Notes: generated from the sequence alone by a model not told the origin. DNA of 7,741 nt from Halorhodospira sp. (GCA_007121755.1 SKJZ01000176.1:1-7741), one strand, 5' to 3'. Counted from the first letter of the stretch, positions 1 to 6,526 are shown. Made by a program: numbers and translations.

Positions 1-493
1 AGAACGCCTTCTGGCCCCAGCGCAGGAACTCATAGCGCTCGCCGTTGCGTTGGAACTCGATCTCGGTGTTGAGCTTCAGCGCCTGGCGGTTGCCGAAGTG
101 GTCGACCATCACCGAGTGGTCGATGACCAGATCGGCGGGGGAGAGCGGGTTGATCTTCTTCGGGTCGCCGCCCAGACGGTTCATTGCGTCGCGCATTGCG
201 GCCAGATCGACTACCGCCGGGACGCCGGTGAAGTCCTGCAGCACCACGCGGGCCGGAGTGAAGGAGATCTGATCCTTCGGTTCCGCCTTCGGCTGCCAGG
301 CAAGCAGCGCCTCGATGTGCTCCCGGGTGACGTTGACGCCGTCCTCGGTGCGCAGCAGGTTTTCCAACAGGATCTTCAGCGAGAAAGGAAGGCGGTCCAC
401 GTCGTACTGCTTGCGCAACGCATCCAGGCTGCGGATCTCGTACTCCTTGCCGCCGGCCTGGAGCGTGGTACGGGCGTTGAAGGTATCGCTCAT
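1..493 (-). CDS. acnA: Aconitate hydratase A, N-terminal part (runs off the window)
   Basis: Aconitase interconverts citrate and isocitrate through cis-aconitate in the TCA cycle and glyoxylate shunt, in the cytoplasm, using a [4Fe-4S] cluster. The 164 residues visible here are the start of domain 1. They carry AcnA/IRP-type signatures: LPFSLKILLENLLR at residues 35-48, RVVLQDFTGVP at 82-92 and the active-site segment DLVIDHSV at 121-128. This pattern separates it from AcnB, whose N-terminus is a HEAT-like domain. The cluster-binding cysteines lie beyond the left edge, so integrity cannot be judged. The ATG at 493 follows a GGAG Shine-Dalgarno with a 6-nt gap (minus strand), and the N-terminus MSDTFNAR is typical of the family. 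It lies 212 bp after hflD in the same direction, so read-through from that operon or its own promoter are both possible. The full protein is usually near 890-900 residues. Confidence 0.95.
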   Translation of the reverse strand, partial: MSDTFNARTTLQAGGKEYEIRSLDALRKQYDVDRLPFSLKILLENLLRTEDGVNVTREHIEALLAWQPKAEPKDQISFTPARVVLQDFTGVPAVVDLAAMRDAMNRLGGDPKKINPLSPADLVIDHSVMVDHFGNRQALKLNTEIEFQRNGERYEFLRWGQKAF

Positions 494-705
494 GGGTGTC
501 TCCGATCCTGTCCGTTGTTGTTGGGGTGAAAGGCAACCGAAATACAGCGGGCAGGGCACCGCCCGTTGGCTGTAAGGAGCCTGCCGTCCGCCGGTACGCC
601 TTCTCGTGCGAGATAAGAAACCCTGATAAACCCATTATGATACACAGGGGCTGTGGCGTCTTGCCACTCGATCGACACGTTGAGAAGGCAACCCCTTCCG
701 TAACG
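494..705 (-). promoter_or_regulatory. hflD-acnA spacer with a possible acnA promoter
   Basis: This 212-bp gap has no convincing gene. Reading the minus strand, a locally AT-rich stretch offers a -10 candidate TATCAT (637-642), with CATAAT overlapping at 634-639. An 18-bp gap leads to a poor -35, TGGCAA (661-666). An imperfect inverted repeat TGATAA-N5-TTATGA (624-640) lies across the -10 and start region, and a perfect GTGGC-N5-GCCAC repeat (653-667) overlaps the -35. A short stem GAAGG-N5-CCTTC (684-698) follows hflD but has no T-run, so I do not call a terminator. The promoter is inferred from sequence resemblance only. Confidence 0.35.
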
Positions 706-1338
706 TTAGTCGCCACCGTCAGCCGCGGCTAGAAGCTCCCGGGCGGCCCGGCTGATCCGCTGCCGCCGCAGAATGAGCTTCAGCCTGCCGCCGCCGTGCT
801 CCCGCCACAGCGTCCCGGCCCGGATCCCGGCCAGCAGCAGCGCACGGAGCATGGCGGCGTTGCCCTCATCCTCCAAGTGCTGCCGCTCGCCCTGCACCAG
901 GATGCGTGGACCGATCCGGCTGACGGTATTGCTGTAAAGCTCCCCGAGGCCGGCGATCACACTGTCGTGCGACGGCGTGCCGAAGTAATCCGCTTGGCGG
1001 CGGGCCTGTTCCAAACCTTGAGCAACCTCGCCGAGTACCTGGCGATTGCGCATCAGGCGGCGTTCCAGATGGAGCAGATTGGCCATATACCGCGTTGTTT
1101 CCAGATTGCGGGGCTGCTCCAGTTGTTCCACGAGCCGGCGCAGTCCGGTCTCCAACCGGGCGGCGCCGCCGTAGAGATCCGCTACCGAGCCGTTGTAAGT
1201 ACCGAGCAGCCCCTCGAGAAGCGGCCGGTAGACCGCCTCGTCCCCGTGTCCGCTGGTGGCGATCTGGCGCACGCTGGAGACGGCTTGCATCAATGCGGCC
1301 AGTGCCAACGCCTGTTCCTGTTCGGCGGAGATCCCCAT
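706..1338 (-). CDS. hflD: High frequency lysogenization protein HflD
   Basis: HflD is a peripheral inner-membrane protein. In Escherichia coli it binds the phage lambda CII activator and affects its degradation and DNA binding; its normal cellular role is poorly defined. The 210-residue product matches the usual length (213 in E. coli). It shows family-conserved stretches: LLHLERRLMRNR in the middle, GPRILVQG, and the C-terminal block RALLLAGIRAGTLWREHGGG followed by RLKLILRRQR. I chose the ATG at 1338 because AAGGGAG sits 5 nt upstream and the protein then begins MGISAEQEQALALAALMQ, which aligns with the family N-terminus. The reading frame stays open 33 codons further upstream, but that part overlaps mnmA and is proline-rich and unconserved. 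It starts 10 bp after the mnmA stop, the same mnmA-hflD order as in E. coli. The usual next gene, purB, is not there; acnA follows instead. Confidence 0.93.
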   Translation of the reverse strand: MGISAEQEQALALAALMQAVSSVRQIATSGHGDEAVYRPLLEGLLGTYNGSVADLYGGAARLETGLRRLVEQLEQPRNLETTRYMANLLHLERRLMRNRQVLGEVAQGLEQARRQADYFGTPSHDSVIAGLGELYSNTVSRIGPRILVQGERQHLEDEGNAAMLRALLLAGIRAGTLWREHGGGRLKLILRRQRISRAARELLAAADGGD

Positions 1339-1348
1339 TTGACTCCCT

Positions 1349-2506
1349 TCAGCCGGCGGCGGCGCCGCAGGAACGTTGGGGGTGATCCGCCAAGGAGAGG
1401 TGGGTACGGATGGGCGCCCCGCCGAGGCAGATGTCACCGTGGTAGAGAACCAGATACTGCCCGGCGGCCGGGGCGCGCTGTGGCGACTCGAAGAGGACGG
1501 TCAGCCCGCCGTCATCGTGGTAGGTGATGGAACACGGCTGAGGCAACTGGCGGTAACGAATCTGGGCGGTGAGCCGGGCGCCGGGGGAAGGCGCCGCGGC
1601 GAGCCAGTGGGGTGGTCCGGTTTCGACGACTTGGGCCATGAGGAGCGGATGGTCGTGCCCTTCGACCACCACCAGGGCGTTACGCTCCGCATCCTTGGCG
1701 GCCACGTACCAGGGGCCGCCCCCTTCATGGGAGCCGCCAATGCCGATGCCGCGGCGCTGGCCCACCGTGTAGAAAGGGAGCCCGCGATGGTGGCCGATGA
1801 CCTTCCCGGATTCGGTGACGATCGGCCCCGGAGTATCCGGGATATAGCGGCCGATGAAGCTGGCGAAGTCGCGCTCGCCGATGAAACAGATGCCGGTGCT
1901 GTCCGGACGGTCGTGGTTGGGAAGCCCGGCGGCCCGCGCTTCCGCGCGAACCCGGTCCTTGGTCAGTCCGCCCAGTGGAAAGAGCGCGCATTGGAAAGAT
2001 TCGGGCGGCACGCCGTGGAGGAAGTAGCTCTGATCCTTGTCCCGATCCAGCCCCCGCAACAACTGCGGCGGGCGGCCGGAGAACCGCCGCAAGCGGGCGT
2101 AGTGCCCGGTGGCCACGGCGTCGGCGCCCAAGTGGTCGAGCGCGTGGCGCAGGAAGGCGTCGAACTTGATATGGCGATTGCAGAGGATATCGGGGTTTGG
2201 CGTGCGCCCCAGCTGTAACTCATCGAGGCAGTGGGAGAAGACCTCCTCCCGGTAACGGGCGGCAAAATTGATCTGATGCAGCGGAATCGACAGCTGGCGC
2301 GCTACCTCTTGCGCGGCGGCGAGATCCTCGGCGGCGGCGCAATGGGTGAGGGTGTCGTCGTCCTCCCAGTTCTTCATGAACAGCCCCTCGACGCAGTAGC
2401 CGGCCCGTAGCAGCAGCAGGGCGGCCACTGCGGAATCCACGCCGCCGGACAGACCGACTACGACGCGGGAAGGGGGGGGAACGAGATCTCGGTATGCTCC
2501 GTCCAC
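1349..2506 (-). CDS. mnmA: tRNA-specific 2-thiouridylase MnmA
   Basis: MnmA inserts sulfur at position 2 of the wobble uridine U34 in tRNA-Lys, -Glu and -Gln. It uses ATP to adenylate the base and sulfur delivered by the IscS-Tus relay. The 385-residue protein has the N-type PP-loop SGGVDS at 20-25. The two catalytic cysteines are visible as Cys109 in PNPDILCNR and Cys207 in TGICFIGER. The tRNA-contact segment GRTPNPD precedes the first cysteine, DKDQSYFL lies at 156-163, and the C-terminal beta-barrel ends with GGAPI. E. coli MnmA is 368 residues, so this one is slightly long at its C-terminus. The start is a GTG at 2506; an in-frame stop lies shortly upstream and no other start precedes the PP-loop. 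There is no clear Shine-Dalgarno, and the previous stop is 11 bp away, which suggests translational coupling. Confidence 0.97.
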   Translation of the reverse strand: MDGAYRDLVPPPSRVVVGLSGGVDSAVAALLLLRAGYCVEGLFMKNWEDDDTLTHCAAAEDLAAAQEVARQLSIPLHQINFAARYREEVFSHCLDELQLGRTPNPDILCNRHIKFDAFLRHALDHLGADAVATGHYARLRRFSGRPPQLLRGLDRDKDQSYFLHGVPPESFQCALFPLGGLTKDRVRAEARAAGLPNHDRPDSTGICFIGERDFASFIGRYIPDTPGPIVTESGKVIGHHRGLPFYTVGQRRGIGIGGSHEGGGPWYVAAKDAERNALVVVEGHDHPLLMAQVVETGPPHWLAAAPSPGARLTAQIRYRQLPQPCSITYHDDGGLTVLFESPQRAPAAGQYLVLYHGDICLGGAPIRTHLSLADHPQRSCGAAAG

Positions 2507-2517
2507 GGCGCGCGATT

Positions 2518-2775
2518 CTACACTAGAGGTTCAACAAGGTCATCGGTGGCGGCGGTGCCGCGCCCCATCGTCGTCGGCCGCATCCCCGGGCGATACCTGG
2601 AGAAGGGCGCGTAAAGCGAGAGCGTAGCCGCCGCCCCGGTCTCGTGCGCGAGCCGCCAGAGCGTAACGAACAGCCCCGCCACAACGGCCAACAGCAGAAG
2701 ATTGGCCCTGAGCGCGGCGTGGGTCAGGGAGCGGACCAGGCGCTCGCGCGGCTGTCTGAGGTGCGGCTCCTCCAT
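2518..2775 (-). CDS. Small single-pass membrane protein of unknown function
   Basis: I do not recognise a family for this 85-residue product. It has an arginine-rich N-terminus (R8, R10, R12, R15, R23), then one hydrophobic segment NLLLLAVVAGLFVTLWRL at about 25-42, then a polar tail of about 40 residues. The tail holds several Arg/Pro/Thr and ends in DDLVEPLV. By the positive-inside rule the N-terminus would be cytoplasmic and the tail periplasmic. Support for it being real: it fits exactly between nudJ and mnmA with gaps of 10 and 11 bp, and its codons are rich in G/C at the third position like those of its neighbours. GGGGA lies just upstream of the ATG. The E. coli nudJ-mnmA pair has no such gene between them. 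It could be a lineage-specific small protein of the operon, or less likely a chance open frame. Confidence 0.6.
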   Translation of the reverse strand: MEEPHLRQPRERLVRSLTHAALRANLLLLAVVAGLFVTLWRLAHETGAAATLSLYAPFSRYRPGMRPTTMGRGTAATDDLVEPLV

Positions 2776-2785
2776 TACATCCCCG

Positions 2786-3301
2786 TTACACCTGTATGCT
2801 GCGAATCAAATCCAGTGGGTAGCTGCGGCCCGCTAAATAGTCGCGGACGGCGGACAGAACCAGCGGACTGCGCAGCATGGCGGCGTTCTCCTCCAATTCG
2901 TCAAGGCGCTTCCAGTGGGCCCGGATGATGCCGTCGTCGAGTGGGCGGCCGACGTTGTGGTTCACCGCGCGGGCGTGGAATAGGAAGCGGGTGAAGGTGC
3001 GGTCCGCTTGTGCGTCGGGACGGTAGAGGTAAATCCCGACAACGCCTTCCGGAGAGACCGTCCATCCGGTCTCTTCCAGGGTTTCGCGCACGGCCGCCTG
3101 CTCCGGTGTCTCCCCTGGGTCGAGGTGTCCGGCCGGTTGATTCCAGACAGTGCGTCCGCCGACAATCTCCTCGACCATGAGAAAGCGCCCCGCGGACTCC
3201 ACCACGGCGGCTACGGTAACCGGTGTTCCCCAGGAGTCCGCGTCCGCGCCATTGACCGGCCCGGCGTCACCGGGCAGGGACCAGGACGCTCTCTCGTGCA
3301 T
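2786..3301 (-). CDS. nudJ: NudJ-like Nudix phosphohydrolase
   Basis: This is a cytoplasmic Nudix hydrolase of 171 residues. The Nudix box is complete at residues 58-80: G-HLDPG-E-TPEQAAV-RETLEETGW fits GX5EX7REUXEEXGU. Resemblance to E. coli NudJ (YmfB) extends outside the box: FLMVEE, WNQPAGHLDPGET, LRSPLV and YPLDLI all have direct counterparts. E. coli NudJ releases phosphate from nucleoside di- and triphosphates and hydrolyses the thiamine precursor HMP-PP; the exact substrate here is inferred. About 20-25 extra residues precede the usual start (TPVTVAAVVE). They are coded partly inside the 35-bp overlap with the 3' end of lysR. No other start codon lies between 3301 and the conserved domain. 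A G-rich Shine-Dalgarno-like run lies a few bases upstream. The position before mnmA matches the E. coli nudJ-mnmA-hflD order. Confidence 0.9.
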   Translation of the reverse strand: MHERASWSLPGDAGPVNGADADSWGTPVTVAAVVESAGRFLMVEEIVGGRTVWNQPAGHLDPGETPEQAAVRETLEETGWTVSPEGVVGIYLYRPDAQADRTFTRFLFHARAVNHNVGRPLDDGIIRAHWKRLDELEENAAMLRSPLVLSAVRDYLAGRSYPLDLIRSIQV

Positions 3302-4247
3302 CCGGCACCCCCCCTTCCCACTCGTTGCCTTCGCTGAAGACCTCTGGCGCCATAAGCTCCAGAAAACGCCGCGCCTGCGGCGAGAGAAAACGCCCTCGCC
3401 GGAGCATCACGCCGTACGTCCGCCGCGGGAAGACATCGGGCAGGTCACGAATCGCCAGCCGTTCCTCGCCGGTGAGGCAGATCGAGCTGGCGATCCCGAT
3501 GCCGAAACCCAGCTCCACATACCGCTTCATGATCTCCCAGCCGCCGACCTCCAGGCGGACCTTGCACGGGATGTCGTGCTGTTGGAAGACGAGATTGACA
3601 AGCCGCCACGTGGTCAAGTGGCGCGGCGGCAGGATCAGTTCGCCGGCGCCGAGGTCGTTCAAGGTGATTTCGTCCTGATCCGCCAGCATGTGGTCCCGCG
3701 GCGTAATGAGCTTTAAATTGTAAGTGTAGGTGGCCTTGTAGACGACGTCGTCGGGCAGGTCGAGGCTCGAGCCGATGGCGATATCCACTTGATCCTGACG
3801 CACAGCGGTGACTAGATCCTGGCCGGTCAGATTGTGTAGACGGACGTGGACCTTCGGGTGGCGGGCCATGAATGCGCGCAGTAGCTCCGGCAGCACATAG
3901 AGGGACGACGATTCGCCGGCGGCGATATCGAGACGGCCTAATTGTTGGCGGCTGTGGTGGGCGGCGAAGCGCTCCGGGAGTCCGTCGATGTCTTCTACCA
4001 GCGGCCCCGCCAACTCATAAAGGGTCTCGCCGTCGGGGGTCAGGCGGATGCGTGGACCGCGGCGTTCAAAAAGCGTAATGCCGAGTTCGCGTTCCAACGC
4101 CTGGATTTGCAGCGAAACGGAGGGTTGGCTCAGCCCCAGGCGCTTCGCCGCCCGGGAGATGCTCCGCTCCTGTGCAGCGTGGCAAAAAGCCCGCAATTGC
4201 TTGAGCCGATTATGGCGGTAGTAGCTTCGAGGCGATTCTTCTTCCAT
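3267..4247 (-). CDS. LysR-type transcriptional regulator, CysB-like effector domain
   Basis: This 326-residue protein has the LysR plan. A winged helix-turn-helix occupies about residues 15-74 (SISRAAKRLGLSQPSVSLQI followed by a linker-helix start ERELGITLFERR). A periplasmic-binding-protein-type effector domain runs from about 103 to 305. The effector domain resembles CysB/Cbl: GRLDIAAGESSSLYVLPELL, WEIMKRYVELGFGIGIASS and the C-terminal DVFPRRTYGVMLRRGRFLS all have CysB-like counterparts. It is not CysB itself, since the HTH and the ligand-loop sequences differ. The ligand is unknown. The ATG at 4247 has AGGAGAG about 12 nt upstream, a rather long spacing. It is divergent from aceA and leads the operon, overlapping nudJ by 35 bp. 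Because LysR proteins often control the divergent gene and themselves, aceA is the likely target; this is inference. About 12 charged residues before the HTH are an unusual extension. Confidence 0.88.
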   Translation of the reverse strand: MEEESPRSYYRHNRLKQLRAFCHAAQERSISRAAKRLGLSQPSVSLQIQALERELGITLFERRGPRIRLTPDGETLYELAGPLVEDIDGLPERFAAHHSRQQLGRLDIAAGESSSLYVLPELLRAFMARHPKVHVRLHNLTGQDLVTAVRQDQVDIAIGSSLDLPDDVVYKATYTYNLKLITPRDHMLADQDEITLNDLGAGELILPPRHLTTWRLVNLVFQQHDIPCKVRLEVGGWEIMKRYVELGFGIGIASSICLTGEERLAIRDLPDVFPRRTYGVMLRRGRFLSPQARRFLELMAPEVFSEGNEWEGGVPDARESVLVPAR

Positions 4248-4288
4248 GGGGCGATCGGTCTCTCCTGGCGGCGGGCGCGATCATTAGC

Positions 4289-4305
4289 TATTGATTATTT
4301 CAATA
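4289..4305. promoter_or_regulatory. Palindromic LysR-type operator candidate
   Basis: TATTGATTATTTCAATA is a perfect inverted repeat with 6-bp arms and a 5-bp centre. It contains the T-N11-A core typical of LysR-family binding sites (T4291 to A4303). It directly abuts the lysR -10 box and covers the expected start of lysR transcription, the usual place for autorepression. Binding by the adjacent LysR protein is inferred. Confidence 0.5.
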
Positions 4306-4333
4306 TTAAAATTTGTATGGATGGGGTTGTCAA
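4305..4333 (-). promoter_or_regulatory. Sigma-70-type promoter for the lysR-nudJ-mnmA-hflD operon
   Basis: On the minus strand a perfect -35 TTGACA (4328-4333) is followed by a 17-bp spacer and the -10 TTTAAT (4305-4310, five of six to consensus). Transcription would start near 4298, giving a leader of about 50 nt before the lysR ATG. Its -35 overlaps that of the opposite-strand promoter by five bases. Confidence 0.65.
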
Positions 4334-4355
4334 TTGCTGCGCCGCGCCATAGAAT
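4327..4355 (+). promoter_or_regulatory. Sigma-70-type promoter for aceA
   Basis: On the plus strand TTGTCA (4327-4332, five of six) and TAGAAT (4350-4355, five of six) are separated by exactly 17 bp. Transcription would start near 4362, which implies an aceA leader of about 290 nt. A closer but weaker -10-like TATAAG lies at 4577-4582 with no good -35, so a second proximal promoter is possible. Confidence 0.55.
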
Positions 4356-4361
4356 TGCCGA

Positions 4362-4653
4362 CCACTTTCGCGTGGCCACTGGCGCTCCAAGTGTGGGCGG
4401 CGGAAAAGGGCCACGCAAGGCCGGTGGTGGCCGACGGAGTAGGGGGTGTGACCCACTTGCCTGTTCCGAAGGCCACAGAGGCCGCCAGTGGCGGCGGCTC
4501 CATGCCGGAGCTGCTGTGGCGGGCCTCGTCCGAAGAGCCTCAAGAGGGCAGCATCACCGGGCGGAGGGAGCGCCGCTATAAGCCTCGGCGCAGGGAACCC
4601 TCAATATCTTCCGTGTAATCCGACCAACTGCCCTGAACGGGAGGCAAACGAAT
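4362..4653 (+). promoter_or_regulatory. Long GC-rich structured leader of aceA
   Basis: This stretch has no convincing gene but is full of inverted repeats. GCGTGGCC (4370-4377) pairs perfectly with GGCCACGC (4409-4416). GCCACAG (4472-4478) pairs with CTGTGGC (4514-4520) and encloses two adjacent hairpins, at 4481-4495 (GCCGCC/GGCGGC, 3-nt loop) and 4497-4511 (GCTCC/GGAGC, 5-nt loop). Together they would form a three-way junction. GCGCCG (4570-4575) pairs with CGGCGC (4586-4591). The aceA Shine-Dalgarno GGGAGG (4639-4644) sits within TGCCCTGAACGGGAGGCA (4629-4646), which can fold back on itself. GCCTC at 4523, 4537 and 4582 could also pair with it. It matches no riboswitch class that I recognise. 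Folding is read by eye and is not proof of function. Confidence 0.4.
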
Positions 4654-5931
<1,278 letters not shown>

Positions 5932-5932
5932 C

Positions 5933-5948
5933 CCGGAGCCGGCTCCGG
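5933..5948. repeat. Perfect 16-bp palindrome just after aceA
   Basis: CCGGAGCCGGCTCCGG is its own reverse complement and begins two bases after the aceA stop codon. In RNA it would form a six-pair stem with a four-base loop. A second small stem (GCGGC/GCCGC, 5956-5971) follows, then the terminator at 5978. These may protect or pause the transcript end. Confidence 0.6.
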
Positions 5949-5977
5949 TTCGCGTGCGGCGTCGATGCCGCCGCGGC

Positions 5978-6016
5978 GTGCCCGGATCGCTTCGGCGGTC
6001 CGGGCACTTCTTTGTT
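5978..6016 (+). terminator. Intrinsic terminator of aceA
   Basis: GTGCCCGGATCGC (5978-5990) pairs with GCGGTCCGGGCAC (5995-6007), 13 pairs including one T-G wobble. The stem is capped by a TTCG tetraloop closed by C-G, an especially stable loop. It is followed by TTCTTTGTT on the plus strand. There is no T-run on the opposite side, so it should act in one direction and separate aceA from clpS. Confidence 0.92.
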
Positions 6017-6039
6017 CCCCGTCATAGATTCGAGGTGCC

Positions 6040-6107
6040 GCCGTCCGCACAATTGGCATTGGCGGTAACCGTACCCAATATATAGAATTGAAGTGCGAGC
6101 GGACGGC
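6040..6107. repeat. 9-bp inverted repeat flanking the clpS promoter candidate
   Basis: GCCGTCCGC (6040-6048) and GCGGACGGC (6099-6107) are perfect reverse complements, 50 bp apart, on either side of the AT-rich promoter core. GCAC (6047-6050) and GTGC (6093-6096) add to the symmetry. They might be paired protein sites, or might arise by chance in GC-rich DNA. Confidence 0.45.
6059..6088 (+). promoter_or_regulatory. Candidate clpS-clpA promoter
   Basis: The most AT-rich part of the aceA-clpS gap holds overlapping -10 options, TATAGA (6081-6086) and TAGAAT (6083-6088). TTGGCG (6059-6064) lies 16 or 18 bp upstream as a -35. A second TTGGCA at 6053-6058 is too distant for TAGAAT. Transcription would begin near 6095, leaving a leader of about 110 nt that contains the 16-nt tandem repeat. 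Confidence 0.45.
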
Positions 6108-6138
6108 CTCCACTGGCCGGTATGCTGACGGGGCGGTC

Positions 6139-6172
6139 CCGGTCGTTGTACTGTCTCCGGCCGTTGTACTGT
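6139..6172 (+). repeat. Two tandem 16-nt repeats upstream of clpS
   Basis: CCGGTCGTTGTACTGT (6139-6154) and CCGGCCGTTGTACTGT (6157-6172) differ at one base and repeat with an 18-bp period. The invariant part is CGTTGTACTGT. The copies end about 33 bp before the clpS ATG. They may be regulator sites or RNA elements; I do not recognise the motif. Confidence 0.6.
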
Positions 6173-6205
6173 TTACTGTGTTCCCGGATTACCGACGGCT
6201 CTCCC

Positions 6206-6526
6206 ATGAGTGAGGAACCCGAAAACCCCGAACCCAGTCACACCGAAGTCGAGGAGGCGAAACCGAAGCTGCGGCGGCCGCCGCTCTACAAGGTGATCCT
6301 TCTCAACGACGACTACACTCCGATGGAGTTCGTTGTGGAAGTGCTGCAGCGGTTCTTTGCGATGGATCGATCGAAGGCGACGCATGTGATGTTGCAGGTC
6401 CATACTAAGGGCAAAGGGGTGTGCGGGCTGTTCAGCTATGATGTGGCTGAAACGAAGGTTTCGCAGGTGAACGAGTTCGCGCAGCAGCACGATCACCCCT
6501 TGCTATGTACCATGGAGGAAGCGTGA
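6206..6526 (+). CDS. clpS: ATP-dependent Clp protease adaptor ClpS
   Basis: ClpS recognises proteins with N-degron residues (Leu, Phe, Tyr, Trp) and hands them to ClpAP for degradation; it docks on the ClpA N-domain. The product is 106 residues, equal to E. coli ClpS. The substrate-pocket residues are in the same positions: Asn34, Asp35, Asp36, Thr38 and Met40 in LLNDDYTPMEF, and His66 in QVHTKGKG. The end HPLLCTMEEA is also typical. Residues 1-25 are an acidic flexible arm, as needed to remodel ClpA. I chose ATG 6206. An upstream in-frame ATG at 6122 would add 28 residues derived from the tandem DNA repeat with no family support. The Shine-Dalgarno is very weak, so initiation may be inefficient or need a leader structure. 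clpA follows after 82 bp, presumably on the same transcript. Confidence 0.97.
   Translation: MSEEPENPEPSHTEVEEAKPKLRRPPLYKVILLNDDYTPMEFVVEVLQRFFAMDRSKATHVMLQVHTKGKGVCGLFSYDVAETKVSQVNEFAQQHDHPLLCTMEEA

Noticed and set aside
684..698. A small stem-loop after hflD as operon terminator
   Set aside because: It has only five pairs and no following T-run, so read-through toward acnA is just as likely.
30..716. A 228-codon minus-strand frame overlapping acnA in another frame
   Set aside because: Bases 1-493 clearly code for aconitase in a different frame. The alternative product is an Arg/Gly/Pro-rich composition artefact.
1339..1437. A 33-residue N-terminal extension of HflD
   Set aside because: It overlaps the end of mnmA, is Pro/Ser/Ala-rich and unconserved, while ATG 1338 has a good Shine-Dalgarno and gives the family length.
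1376..2218. A 280-codon plus-strand open frame opposite mnmA
   Set aside because: mnmA on the other strand has all catalytic motifs. This frame is a composition shadow without recognisable domains.
4313..4618. A 101-codon plus-strand open frame in the lysR-aceA gap
   Set aside because: Its ATG lies upstream of the predicted aceA transcription start and inside the promoter. The product is low in recognisable features, and there is no Shine-Dalgarno. Short frames like this are common in GC-rich DNA.
6122..6205. A 28-residue N-terminal extension of ClpS from an upstream ATG
   Set aside because: The extension is coded by the tandem DNA repeat, has no family counterpart and would sit before the normal acidic arm. 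Starting at 6206 gives exactly the usual 106 residues.
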